Source: Xenosphaeropsis pyriputrescens (lineage: Eukaryota > Ascomycota > Leotiomycetes > Phacidiales > Phacidiaceae). From it: 64,000 nt of DNA. Below, one piece after another: positions 12,474-25,322 of the stretch. The stretch is taken from assembly GCA_022609375.1 (NCBI GenBank), contig JAGKQE010000003.1:186001-250000 (forward strand), in the 5' to 3' direction. The notes beneath the pieces are model-generated. The model did no database searches and was not told the DNA's origin. It saw only the letters and a list, made by a program, of their open reading frames with translations. Numbering within the stretch: the first letter of the stretch is position 1; every line of letters begins with the position of its first letter. A program made the translations under genes and the position numbers.

Positions 12474-13604
12474 AAGCCTTTGGGTTTCATGAGAGAAGTG
12501 ATGTTCCAACGATGCTACGACGTTCACAAATCTTTACATACTTACTCTATGCGACCACGATCCCAAATATTTCTTACCTTAACGACATGAATGCATGCCA
12601 AATCGAGTGGAACTTTCCTTTTCAGCACACGACGAACCATGTTTGCATGCCTATGGACGACAACAACAACGACAACGACAACGACACTGTCATGTTATCT
12701 TGCTAGCCCTCTATTTATTATTTCGTCATTTCCCGCCACTAAAAGACATCAGCCAGCCACAAAGACGCCCTGGGCAAAGTCTACCACACTATTGCTGCCT
12801 AATAATAGTCAATTTTTGGAGGGCCTTCTCTTTCATTTATCTTATCACAACGACCAACACAAAATGGGGCTTCAGATGGGATGGTTTTTTGATCTGTTCC
12901 CATGAAATGTAGCTGTACTTTCCTTGAACCAAAATTCTTCCTTTGTCTTATTATATTTCAGAACTTTCCTTTAACGACCTTTAACGCTAACAAATGATGG
13001 GAGGGGTTTCGAAACTTTTTTTTATTTACTGCCATGCTAATCTTTTATTTTTTTTGGTTTTGCTTTGTGTGGGCTAGAGTGATGACGAAAATGGGTGCCG
13101 GTGGCTGTGGTTTGGAACTGGTGGTGGTCACTGTGCTTTAACATACCAGAACGTTTGCCTCTGCTATCGCGCTTCATGTGAAAATAGTTATATAGCTGAA
13201 TTGAGTAACTGAGTGTGCATCGTACCTATGCAAAGACACTCTTTTATACATTGAACGGCGATTGTTTGAAATTGACTGGCATGAGTGGAACACACCAGAT
13301 GATCGTGGGAGTATGAGAGTGGATTCAATGATAATACTGCTGCCTGAATTCTGGCCTAATTATCTCACAGGGCGCTCATTTCGTGTCCATCCACTGACAC
13401 CATCTCCGTCACACATCACGAGGTCAGATAGAGCACAGCGTCTGCCATTCCTGCATCGCAGCCAGTACATCTATGTATCTCATGAACCTGCCGTGCCTAT
13501 TTTAACAATACCGTTGTGGATGCCTGCATCACAAATTGGACCAAAAAGCACACATATATCTTGCATAACCTCAAGCATGCACAGCTATCCATGAGGCATC
13601 AGAA
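12474..13604. other. Intergenic region, 3' UTR of C2H2 gene and F-box promoter
   Basis: No supported gene. The first part, with T-rich tracts up to about 13050, probably contains the 3' UTR and polyadenylation region of the zinc-finger gene. A short CAA/CGA trinucleotide-like repeat lies at about 12657-12688. The rest is presumed promoter of the F-box gene; I see no clear TATA element. Confidence 0.5.
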
Positions 13605-15610
13605 ATGTCACTACCAACGTACGAGCAGGCAAAGTCTGGCATTAATGTTTTAGAGCTCGTTGCACCTTACATCGCGCTCGACATGCTGCCAAAGTGCTGC
13701 TTGGTGTCAAAAGAATGGCGATCAGCCTTTGTGCCCATACTTTGGGCCGAGCCCACAAGGCTCAGTTCCTCAGATTGTGACATCAAGTCCCTCCTCAGTA
13801 TGTCACTGTGTTATTCCCGATTTCTCGACTTTTTATGATAGACCAATTGACGGTTCTAGAACGCCGCACGAGATTCCTCAATTCGATACAGGATGTCTCG
13901 CATGAGACACGCTCGCTGGTGTCGACGCTGGATTTTCGCCTTCCAATACGGCCGGACCCTTCGCAAACCGGGAAGCCGGGCCTCGACGAGCATCACCCGC
14001 TGGACATTCGCGACTCCGGAGGGAAGCCTACCTCCTTGCTTCATGCCGTGTTGAATGCTTTCCCAGCACTTAAGTTCATTCTCGCTGATGGTCTGCACTG
14101 TGGTGCAACTCGGTCCTTACAGAAGTCTACGCAGAAGACAATGCCTGGCCCAGCTCGCATGGGCTTACAGGCCTCCTCGGCCTCTGCTCCCGAAGCTGCT
14201 GCCGGAGAGAACGTTGCACTGCTACCTGCACGAAGAGCTTCGGCTGGTGGAGTGGCCTGTCCAATCTTGTTCGGTGCTCAGCGGACGGACCTTACGGTCC
14301 TTCGAGTCATGAGGATGGAGAACTTTCATTCGCTGCTCTACTTGGACATTTCTAATCTTGCAAAAACAGGCGGTTTCCGTGGCTTGTTCTCACATCGCAC
14401 CTATCCTCATCTGCGAGTCTTGAAACTTCGTGGCTTGCATCTGAACGACGCTGATCTGGAAGATGTTTTGTCAGGCCTGGGTACTAATCTCTGGAGTCTA
14501 GACGTACGGGATAATTACCTCACAGATTTGACTGCGCTCGAGATTGCCCGTCTTGCTCTGCCAAGATGGTGTTCTGCCCCGGAAGTGCCCAAAAATCTTG
14601 ACTCGTCATGGTATCAAGAAGAACCACCCGTGTACTATGCAATTGAGAATCATGCGAATGAAAGACAAGAAGCCTTCAGCGATCTGATCAAAGTTGCTTA
14701 TCGACCGGATGATGCTGATGAAGTGATGAGAATTCTCAAAGACCATCCAAATGAACTCCAACTCCATGGGCCGATGACCACTCTTGGGCCATCAGTCTCA
14801 GTAACACGTATCACAGGTCTCACAAATCTCCACATCTCCAACAACAAGCTCACCAGCAAAGGCGTTGAGCAGATCCTCGAAACAAATCAAAGACTTCAGC
14901 TCCTCGATGTAGGAACTGTGCAGCAAGACAAAGATAACGACTTCTTCATCGAGCCCATCCGAACAACAATCACTCTTGCCCCGGGTCGCCTCGTCGATCT
15001 CGAACATCTGCGCATCCACCACAGCCTCATCACCGGCATCCCAACAGCATCAACAAACAACCATACCCCCACCAACATCCGCCGCTGCGAATCCGCCGCT
15101 GCAAATGAAGACCTCCTCTTCAACCCACACTCCATCCCTGCCCTGCACCACCTCACCCTCACGCACGTCCCGCGCTTCACATTTGGCCTCATCACCGACC
15201 GTCTCGCCACATTCCTTCGCCACGCCGCCGTCCTAGAAGACTGCTGTCGTGCGTCCTCCAGGCGCGGCCCGAAGATGAAGCCAGGCCTGCGTGTCCTCCA
15301 GCTTGAGTTTGAGGAGGTCTCTGAGCACGAGGTTGCGGCTTCTGTTTCTGAGGATGCCGATGCCGACGAGTTTATGCGCGAGTCTGAGAAGGACTTTTCG
15401 TTCTTTGAGAGACCGGTTGAGAGGGGTGATGGGGCGAAGGCTGCGGTGAAGGTGGAGGGGAGGAGGGATGTTGTGGCTGAGTTGAAGGCTTTGAGGGGGA
15501 AGGGGAAGATGGCTTTTGAGGGTGAGCGTGAGAGGGTTGGTGGTGTGGTGGATGCTATGGAGTTTGAGAGGCATTATTATTGGACGGGGGCTTTGAGGTT
15601 GGTACTTTAG
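13605..15610 (+). CDS. F-box/leucine-rich-repeat-like protein
   Basis: Two exons, 13605-13797 and 13842-15610, joined across a 44-nt intron (GTATGT donor, ATAG acceptor); the joined frame encodes 653 residues. The N-terminus (about residues 13-50) has the Leu-Pro/Cys-Leu-Val-Ser-Lys-x-Trp pattern of fungal F-box segments, which bind Skp1 in SCF ubiquitin ligases. LRR-like strands are seen at about 263-300 (ending in LWSLDVRDNYLTDLTAL) and 387-420 (with LTNLHISNNKL), which would form the substrate-binding face. The C-terminal 100 residues are charged and rich in Glu and Lys. The F-box is degenerate, so a direct search is needed to confirm it; the LRR part is clearer. Substrate and pathway are unknown. 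Downstream DNA is gene-free. Confidence 0.8.
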
Positions 15611-18600
15611 GTTGATGGTTTTTATTGGAGATACCCCTGTTGTACGTTCTTGATTATTTCGTCATTTAGTTGAGTTATGTAACATATAGGGCAGTGGAGA
15701 TAACGTCTTGATGTAGGATTTACTTTTCTCTTGAGAACTTTTTCTCTTCTAGCTTCTACTCTTCTCTGTATACTGTAAAGTTCCAACACTCTAGACATCC
15801 AAAACTCCATAAGACAAAGCTTCTCTGAGCAAGAGGTTGAGCCAACATCAACACTAATTGCCCCTCTCAATAGCACCTTACCAACAAAAACACTTCCACC
15901 AACACTATAATACAACCCAACATAAACCCCAGTCGAAAAACCACGCGCAGCCTCAACCAACCAACCAGAGCCCCACTCAGAACAAGCGTACGAGACATGA
16001 GTCTATCAGGGATAGCCAGCTCAACGGCATAGCCTCGTTCCCCGCAGATATCCTCTCGAAACGCAAGATCAATACCAACGCATACTCAGGCCCCACCAGC
16101 TCGGAAGTCGCAATACCGCGGTACCTGAAAATCCGAGGCCTCTAATATGTGCTGTGCATATCGCACCATACCCCTTGGCCGAAGCGCGATGACCTTGCGC
16201 TGATAACAGCTCGCACCTTCCATCGCCTGCGACTGCGGCGCCGCGCTTCTGCCCCTGCGGGTTTGCCTCCGGGAGGTCAGGGCTCTTGGAGAGCGCGCTA
16301 CGTCGTGTCGTGTCGTGTCATGTCGTGTCGCGCCGGCTCCGCGGCTGGGACGTCTGTTGGATCTGTTGGTGATGCGCTTCTTGTTGGCGGCGCTCGTCGC
16401 TTGATGTCTCGTCTGGCTGTTGGGGATGTTGCTCTTTGCGTCTGTCTGCGGGCATCCGCGGTCCCGCGCGATGGGTCTGGGGGATGCGCGCTGCTTGTTT
16501 ATCGAGCTTGCTCGAATCGGGGCGATCTCATGGATTTCCGGTGAGGTGGCGTTCCGTGGCTGCTCGTTGGCTTTTTGGACTTGATATGGAGGAATATCTG
16601 ATCCTTCGGGTCGTGATTTTTTCTGGTGGGGTCTTTCATTCTTGTTGCTGTTGGTTTTGAATATCTCGTGGGAAGAGTCATCTGCATGGCAGTGCCGCGA
16701 TGGCTATTGGTGAATCGAGGAGACTTCTGTTCTGAGATGTGGTGTTTTTGACGTGTGGCGAGTACTGAGATCTAGCATGACCAAGGCTGTTTGAGTACCT
16801 ATCTATAACTATAGATCATATCCAACCCATTATGAATTGTTGTGCAATTACACTCCCCCATGTATTTAAGTAGACTATACAGACGATCCTGCTTCCTCTC
16901 TTCAATCGATCCAACAACCCAAAGACCCAATTCACCGTAAAGCTTGACATGTAAACTATCATATCCCGTGAAAAAACAAAATCCAACCATTTTGCACTCT
17001 TGAATAGACAGACGATCTCTACACCTTGAGTGATCGAAGCCGCTCGTCACAAAACATACCCCTTAAAACGAGATTCAGCAGTGAGCGTTTGTCGAAAGAC
17101 ATCATGAGCTTCTCAATTCTCCATAAGATTCTACGTTTTGCCTTTCGACTTCAGGAATTAAATGCAACAGAGCTTGGGAGGAGCTAAAAGAGGTCTGAAG
17201 TTCTGTCAAGACATGTGAACAATAGCCAACTCTCTCAAATCCAAAGGCTTTCCAAGTAGGCCATGGGATCTTAGCATAGAGTAGTGTAAAAACCCACAAA
17301 ATTCTGCACTCTTTGTAAGGATGAATGCAGAGTTATTGTTTATATGTATTGTCAAGGCAATGCTTAAGATATAGGTTCTTAAATCCATTGGTTTCAGCCC
17401 TGGCAAAAAGGAAGAATCAAAGTATTTGCAGTTTTTCTAATGAAGAAAAGGGTGAGTGAGCCACTTGAAGTAAAGCAAATCAAGGTTGTTTTGATATAGA
17501 GACTTTTTGGTCTCAAGCAAGTTTGGTGTTTTCTCTTGATCCTCTCTGACACGACGGTCACCAACAGCTACATATTGTTTTGGCCTGTAATTATGACATA
17601 CCAAGTAACCTTTGACAGTTTCATACACAAGACAGAAAACAAGATCAGAAGCAAGACGAGCAATTTCACACAAGAAAGTTATCTGATGTGAAAGAGAAAT
17701 TGATTGAGAGGTCAACATCGAGAGAGGGCATTGAGAAAGGCGAAGCCAAAATGACTTCGCTTCTTCAAGGCATGCCACAAGTCTCCACTTGCAACATCAA
17801 GCTTCTCATCATGCATGCCTCCAGAGCTAACCAAATGATCAACTTACCATGTATATGAATACTACTGCTGGAGTGCCCAGGTAATTTCATTCCCAGAATA
17901 GAACGCAACACCTGCATCAAGTGCATGCACGCCAGCGGATCCAGTACGCAATGCAACGACTGCACCCACAAAAACAAACCTCCCAATCCCACATCGACTC
18001 AATGTCCATCAAGAATACACGTGATCCCGCCGGCTTCCCTCGGCCCTACTCTTCCCTCCCTCACCAAGATGGATCTAAGACAGATGAATGTGGCATCAAC
18101 CAAGCACACTCAACAAGGAAAAGAAAAGTCAACCCAGATTAAAAAGAAAGACAAAAGAACAAAGTTGTATCCCCTACTTATGGGATTCATCATCATCAAA
18201 ATCCGGAGATCACTACCGCGATATTCCTCCAATAACGAATGGCATGAGCCTCAGAGTGAGCGCTGTAATCATTTTAAGGTGCATGCACAGTGCCGCGCAC
18301 GAGGGGCGGAGGCGCAAGGCCAGGGCCAGGGTGCGGGCACGGGCACGGGTTCCAATGCGCAATGCGCGCTGTTAGTCGTTGATTAGTGCTGGCTGCTCCG
18401 CACTCCACGCCCCACGCTCCGTCGTCAGCGGTGTTGGATATGTACGTAGGTACAAGTATGCCCGTGAGGTATGTATGGACTTGTAAGTATGTACAAGTAC
18501 TGTACTTAGCATCTCCTAGGGGCCTTGCGGGTCCGGTGGGGAGCGGGTAGGCGGCGCCGCTGGGCGTAAGCCACTGAACTATCCACTGCCGACTTCTGGC

Positions 18601-21535
18601 CCTCTTTTCTTCACGCCCAGAGGTCAAAGCGATGCGTCAGCTTTCAGGTGAGTATGGTGGTTTAAGGTACGAAGCCTTTTTGTAGTATGTGGGAGTATTT
18701 TGTATGGACGCGTGCATAGATGGATAGATGAATGGATAGATGAATGGCTGTATTGAGAATGGATGTAGGGATGGATATTTGTGGATCCTTCGTACGATGC
18801 TGACTGGATTTCCGAGCTGCAAAGATCGCTTTGACATGTTGGAGTTGGATGGGCGCTTCTGACTGGAGTGCTCGATTCATGTCTTTAGATTAACTTTCTG
18901 TCCGGATCGGCAGTTCCTGACTATCGCACTCGGCTCTGTGGATATGAATCAAGCATCTCCGAGTGCAATTGCCAGTGCCAGTGCCAGTGCTTCCCACCTC
19001 AAGTCATGGGCCATATCTGTTTGTCTGTCTGTCCCGGGTGCTTCTCCCACCTTGGGGAAGAGAGGCGGCGTCTTGATCTACACAAGGGAGGGTAAGTATG
19101 TATGTACAAGTACTGTACCATGCAAATATTGGGCCGGCTCGCAGACACGGACTCATAATTCCAGGTCACCTGCAAGAGACATGGTGAATGGACGAGCGGT
19201 CAAGACTCCAGAGTGTCGAGGGGAGTCATTTGTGCCTCAATATTAATTTAAATGGACATCAGACAGCCCCGAGTAGATTGGACTGGACTGGACTGGACTT
19301 GACGCCCTTGGCTGAATATTGACATTACCTTTGTATTGTGTATTGATAATAATTTAACGTTATGCATCAGCTTGCTCCGCTGGGAATTGTTGTTTCTGGA
19401 GTAGACATATGGCCGAATACGTACTACCGCGTACAGGTGCATAGGAGACTTCCTCTATGCCGTACTCGCCCGGCTAGCCCTTCTTAATCACTTCGCCGAT
19501 GTTTTGGTGTTCCGAGCAGATCTGTCGGATGGAAGATGTGACGATGATAGTATAAGGGTTGGCGGCTTTGTCTCTGGGTGCAATAGCGTTGAGAAACGTG
19601 ATGGTCTATTCCAGCAGGAGTCACAAGACACAAGCAATGAGAAGACATCCAGCTGTGAGTGAGAAGAGAAGACATGGTAGACAATACCTAGGGCTGTGCT
19701 CTTGTCTTTCAGTTGACTGCGGCTGAAGATGTGATGAATATCTAAGAGTGAGTACATAGGTGCGTAGGTGGTGGGTAGGAGGTTGGTAGGTGAGATCAAT
19801 GTACCAGAGTTGGAGTTGGAGACATGCATGCTCCAAGTCATCACACAGCACGTGCTGCCTTGCAGGTACGTACAGTACGTCCATATGTGCGCGTAGATGA
19901 ACATGAACATGGACGAGTCAAGTATCAATGGACCATGGGCGTACCAGATCCATACGGACGTGTGTAGATTGCATTTGTGTATAGATTGTGCACTGGTGTA
20001 TGGCTGTGCGAGATGAATGTGTGCTTGCTTGCATTGGGACATTGCGGTTCCACGAGAGAAATACATCTCTTCGGCGTCAACGTCGATGTTGGTGTTGGTG
20101 ATGGTGATGATGATGGTGATGGTAATGGTAGTGGTAATGGTAATGGTGTTGGCGCTGGTGTCGGCGTCGGTGTCGATGTGCACCCGTGGACAAAGCCTTT
20201 GATGGTCCGACCTCGTGTGACAGAACATTGTTCTTCCCTCTGCTTCTGCTCTGCTTCTTCTCATCTCGCATTGACTTTTCTCAGCACAACAACGCGTCAC
20301 ATCATATCACAACACATCAATGACAACAACGACGACAACGATAACGACATCGGCATCAGTATCATCATCATCATCATCATCAGTCATTGACAGATGTACA
20401 CACGCACTGCGCCTCCTACGTAGCACCTGTGACTCTTGCCCCTGTCACTGCCACTGCCACTGCCACTCCACTTCACCGAGACTAAAGGGCGTACGCATCT
20501 ACATCAACAACCTCAGTGGGACTCAGTCAGAGACTCACTTTCTCCTCTGGTGCTCCAACTCATCAGCTCTTGGCAACAGATCCCCCGCTCCAGCAATGCT
20601 CTCTGTACTTACTTGTACGACCATCACCACACCTCAGATGCACGCCTCAGAATGGCCGAGAAGATCATCACATTACCAGTTCTGAGTACTTGTTTCTCAC
20701 CTGTCATTTTGTGGGGAAGCTTCAAGCACTGACATGCAGAGAACATGGCCATAGAACTTTGACGCTCCGGATGTAGGCGTCCTTTAGCGCCCTCTTCCAT
20801 CCACAGGGCATAAGCTTGGGCGCTGCGTACGGAAGGCCGGGTGACCACAGACAGCAATTCATCAATTCATGATACTATCGCATGACCAGAACAAGCCGGA
20901 CTTCTTCTCATCATCTCGTTGACTCTGATATGCCATGCCATGTCATGCTATGCTATGCTATACTACACTATGCTCTGCTTGGCTTTGCTCTGCCCATCAG
21001 CACCGATATTCGATGTGCAACAACTTTCAACATTCTTCAACAGGCAAAGTAGCTTGTCTCTGGGACAATCTAATGCCCCATGGCGCTGGCATGGTTATGC
21101 GGTACTTGGTACATATACTCACTCAATAAACATATGTACCTTACAAATTACGAGTTACGAGTTACCAGCTACCTGCTACCAACTACCAATTACCGATATA
21201 CTCTCTAACCTCTATTGGAAATTCAAGAATCAAGAATCAAAAATCAACAACAACACACCAGAACCACGCTCAATGCTCCGCATTTCGCACTCCACAGACG
21301 TACATACAGTAGGTAATTATCGTGAACCCGGGGTAGCATCCTCGGCCACTACTTCCTCTCTTGGGCCCTTGGCTGCCACAAGACTTCACAATGTTGTGCT
21401 TTCGGTATGCGAGTGACCCTGAGCGGACATCAGCGATACTAGAGGAACCTTGTCAGACAGAAACAGAGATCCGTAGATCAATCTTGCCCATCCGATCTGC
21501 TGTCGAACACAGACGTACTTGGAATATGAGGAAAG
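15611..21535. other. Long gene-poor, repeat-rich region
   Basis: No supported protein gene. Contents include a GTCGT-type pentamer run at about 16299-16332 inside a GC-rich patch, a GGACT run near 19276-19298, GT-rich and ATC/GGT microsatellites at about 20085-20175 and 20357-20385, and a CACTGC run near 20444-20465. Copies of TGTACAAGTA occur near 18450, 18493 and 19103. Between 16.8 and 17.9 kb base composition shifts toward AT and several 60-120-codon minus-strand ORFs occur (longest 17437-17778), none recognisable. A lineage-specific gene or a decayed element is possible there. Confidence 0.5.
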
Positions 21536-21543
21536 TATATAAG
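21536..21543 (+). promoter_or_regulatory. TATA box of the glutaminase gene
   Basis: TATATAAG lies about 210 nt before the glutaminase ATG at 21752, and no other gene starts nearby. An AGATAA sequence on the minus strand at about 21713-21719 could be a GATA-factor site of the AreA type, which would fit nitrogen control of a glutaminase. One such site is weak evidence. Confidence 0.5.
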
Positions 21544-21751
21544 AGGGTGTCGTTGATCTTCCTGAAAATCCCTCGATGATATCCCTCCCTTCACCACAGA
21601 TCCAGCATATAACCTTGGGTGGGAAATATATTCATACACCTTTGTTTATCCTTCTCGTCGGTCCTTGTAGCATACATACATACTTACTTACCTATTTAAC
21701 TTCTGGTTTTCCGTTATCTTACGTTCTTTATTACCTCGTTGGGCCCCCAAC

Positions 21752-24179
21752 ATGAAGCTTGATCTCTTCGCTCCTTTGCTAGCTGCCTGCATAGGCTTGG
21801 CGGCCGCTTCAACTTTTTCGCCTGCACGTCCACCTGCCATTCCTTTAGCTGTGAAGTCTCCATACATGAGTACATGGCAATATGCTGGAAGTGATGGTGG
21901 TAACGGTGGTTACTTGGCCGGTCAATGGCCACAGTTTTGGGCGTCAGTTCTCCTCGTCATACCATGATAACTAGATATACTGACATCAATTACAGTGGTC
22001 AGATTACAGGCTGGGCTGGCTTGATCAATGTGGACGGCACAACCTACACATGGATGGGAGCCCCGAGTGTTGCAAACTCCACTGTCACACAAGTTTCCTT
22101 TGAGTATACCTCTACTCAGAGTATCTTCACTTTGAATGCTGGCACTGCCATTCAAATGAGAGTGACCTTCTTGTCACCCCTGACTCCAGACGACTTTGAG
22201 CGCCAATCCCTTGTGTCCAACTACCTCAACGTAGAGATATTGTCCCTGGATGGAGACACACACTCTGTGCAACTTTACGCAGATATATCCGCTGGTAAGA
22301 TATCAATCACATGATCATGTCCTGTGTTTTCAATGCTAAACCATCCTAGAATGGGTATCGGGAGATCGATCCTCAACTGCTCAATGGGATTATGATACCA
22401 CTAGTGATGGCATTGCCTACCACAGGGTTTATAAGCAAGAACAGCTTCTCTTTACCGAAAACGCCAATCAAGCAGAATGGGGATACTGGTACTGGGCCAC
22501 AAAGAGTACTTCCGCATTGTCTTATGAGTCTGGCCAGGATTCAGTTGTACGTGGTGCTTTTGCAAGCTCGGGTAAACTTGCAAACTCCACGGACACTGAT
22601 TATCGAGCCATCAGTGATGACTGGCCAGTCTTTGGTTTCTCTGTTGATCTCGGAGATGTTGGGACGTATGGAGTGGACACTCTCTTCACCCTCTCATTGG
22701 CACAGGAAGAAGCCATTCAATTCACCGGAGCTAATGGAACGGAGTCTTTGCCATCTCTGTGGACAGCGTACTTTTCGTCCGACACAGATGCTGTAAGTGT
22801 CACCTGCCCGAAATTATTCTCCGCTAACACATATTGTTCAGCTCTCATTCTTCTATAACGATTACGGAACCGCCGTTACCACAAGTGAAACATTCGATAG
22901 CAAAATCTCATCCGACTCCATGGCTGCGGGTGGACAGGATTACCTTACCATCACATCCCTTTCTGTACGACAAGCCTTCGCTGCCACCCAACTCACCGGT
23001 AGCGAGAGCAAACAGTACCTCTTTCTAAAAGAGATCAGTTCCGATGGAGACATCCAGACTGTGGATGTCATTTTCCCATTCCATCCAGTTCTACTGTACA
23101 CAAACCCCACATTGCTCAAGTTGCTTCTTGATCCTCTCTTTGAGAACCAGGAGTCTGGTGATTACCCCAACACATATTCCATGCACGATATGGGTGCCTA
23201 CCCAAATGCAACTGGCTATCCTGCTGGAAATGACGAGCAGCAACCACTCGAAGAGTGTGGTAACATGCTTATCATGACACTAGCATATGCTCAGCGAGCA
23301 AATGACAACACTTACCTGAGTGATCATTATGATATCCTGAAGCAGTGGACCGGATATCTTGTCGACGAAGCACTTATTCCCGCAGACCAGATTTCTACGG
23401 ATGATTTTGCTGGCTCATTGGCGTGAGTCATCCTGTCCCTTCTCGTACACCTAGACCTTCAGCTGACAGATTTCAGGAACCAAACAAATCTTGCTCTCAA
23501 GGGAATGATTGGCATCGGCGCTATGGCTGAGATTGCAAACAGAACAGGAAATACCGCTGACTCACAGAACTACTCCAGCATTGCTCTTGACTACATCTCA
23601 CAATGGCAGACCCTTGGAATCGCTCATGATGCTGACCCACCACATACTACCTTGGCTTATGGAATGAACGACACACATGGTAAGTTTCCTGATGAAATTC
23701 CTCGCGAACGTTGTCTCACATGACCAGGTCTTCTCTACAACCTTTACGGTGACCAGGAACTGAGTCTTGGTCTTGTGCCTCAATCTGTCTATGACATGCA
23801 AAGCGCATTCTACCCCACTGTGAACGAAACCTATGGTGTGCCTCTGGACACCCGTCACAGCTACACCAAATGTATGTCAATCTCACACATCATCATAGGG
23901 TTCACAAATTGATATCTATATAGCCGACTGGGAAATGTTCGCAGCTGCCATCGCTTCTGAAAGCACTCAGCAGATGTTTATCACTGATCTCGCTACCTGG
24001 ATCAACGAGACACCTACCAACAGACCCCTCACAGATCTCTATGACACCGAGTCTGGAGAGTGAGTATTCAGATCCTCTTCAAATGTGACCTCAGGCTGAC
24101 ACTCAACAGTTATCCTGGCATCACCTTTGTCGCTCGTCCCGTTATGGGCGGCAGCTTCGCTCTTTTGGCTCTACCATGA
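21752..24179 (+). CDS. gtaA: Secreted glutaminase, GtaA family
   Basis: Extracellular L-glutaminase-like enzyme, expected to hydrolyse glutamine to glutamate and ammonia outside the cell. Eight exons: 21752-21942, 21996-22294, 22350-22792, 22842-23422, 23477-23679, 23728-23871, 23924-24059 and 24110-24179. All seven introns are 48-55 nt with GT/AG ends, and the joined frame encodes 688 residues, close to the roughly 690 of Aspergillus GtaA. A signal peptide is visible (MKLDLFAPLLAACIGLAAAS, cleavage near residue 20), followed by the family's STFSPARPPAIPLAVKSPYM-type start. Residues about 424-450 carry the conserved block with HDMGAYPNATGY and EECGNM, typical of the C-terminal DUF1793/DUF4965 part. 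The protein ends in a conserved GITFVARPVMGG-type segment. N-glycosylation sequons are frequent. A TATA box lies about 210 nt upstream. The gene looks intact. Confidence 0.93.
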
Positions 24180-25322
24180 TTCTTGTAACTTGCATTTTTT
24201 TTAATTCGCTTCTCCGGTTGGGAAATTTTGGTTGAAATAGTATAGGCTTATGGGTTTGGGTTGGGTTGGCGTGGGATAACATGGTTGGATTTATGTATTA
24301 CTTACGGTAACTTTATCATCTGTTTGGTCTTCCCCGCATCACTCGTTTGAGTTCTGCTCTCATCATTCCGCACAGCGGTGTATTTGAGCATTAGGAGAAA
24401 TACTACCGTATCCTCTGGCATATTCGGGTCCGGAAATGCTTCCTAGTTATGTGGAATTAAACATCTCATCAATTGGAAAGTTCCCTTGCTTACCTATGCC
24501 TTGTACACCAATGAGACCTCGTCCATACCCGAGCCGATGCAACGGGCCTCGGCGACGGGAACCTTAGTCGTTACCTTAGGTATCCGCCGACGTATTGCCC
24601 GTGGACTTGTTGCGACTTGCCTGGCTATCTCTAGTATCGCTTATCGTGATTCGCACGATTGACCGACGACGAATGGATAAGCGTGTTGCGGCCAGGGTCC
24701 ACCATTGAGAAATGCGAAGAGGATGGAAAATGGACTTGAGTTGTTACGAGTAAGATACTCCGGCACATTGACCATCACGCAAATCCTCAACGGACTTTCG
24801 AGCCCGCGGCGAAGATACGACACTTGACTTGCGGAATACATGCAAGTTTGCGGGTATCGAATAGGTACGGCCCACTCTTTCGGCTTTGCGTAACATCTGT
24901 AGTATCTGTATCTGTATGGACTGCGTTATGTTATGTACAAGTGTAGTGGAGTGTCGTGTAGTGAAGTGAAGTGAAGTGAAGTGAAGTGCTGCATCCCGTC
25001 CTGCTCTTGTGTTCATTCATACGGACCGGACCGGACCCTTGCCAGTTGCTTACACACATACATGCTACCCAGATTTTCAATCCACTTTGTCCATTTCATC
25101 TTCCAAACTTCCCTTCCCATCCCATCCTCTACTCTCTGCAATCCTCACTCTCTCTTCCCTTCTCATCCGCTCAATTGCCCAGCGCGTAGCATAAACCACA
25201 CGCCCACAGGAATCGCCCTCTGAGCCCATCTCACCTCGTCTTTCCACCCCACTCCCAATCCAATCCAATCCCAACACCGACCCCGCTCCCAATTGCAGTC
25301 CCCCACCTCAGATCCCGCAGAA
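24180..25322. other. Intergenic region between glutaminase and MFS genes
   Basis: No supported gene. It contains the 3' flank of the glutaminase gene and a GTGAA pentamer run (24961-24987). A strongly pyrimidine-rich tract at about 25085-25170 probably marks the core promoter or transcription start of the MFS gene. Confidence 0.6.
24961..24987. repeat. GTGAA pentanucleotide repeat
   Basis: Five tandem GTGAA units. The same pentamer is repeated at about 38010-38039 and, on the other strand, near 55996-56010. It is a recurrent microsatellite type of this genome. Confidence 0.9.

Noticed and set aside
15622..15960. 112-codon minus-strand ORF after the F-box gene
   Set aside because: The frame has no ATG at its upstream end and G/T-rich composition; no family or splice partner was recognised.
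19488..20300. 270-codon minus-strand ORF
   Set aside because: Composed partly of translated microsatellite (Ile/Thr and Asp runs), with no domain and no splice support.
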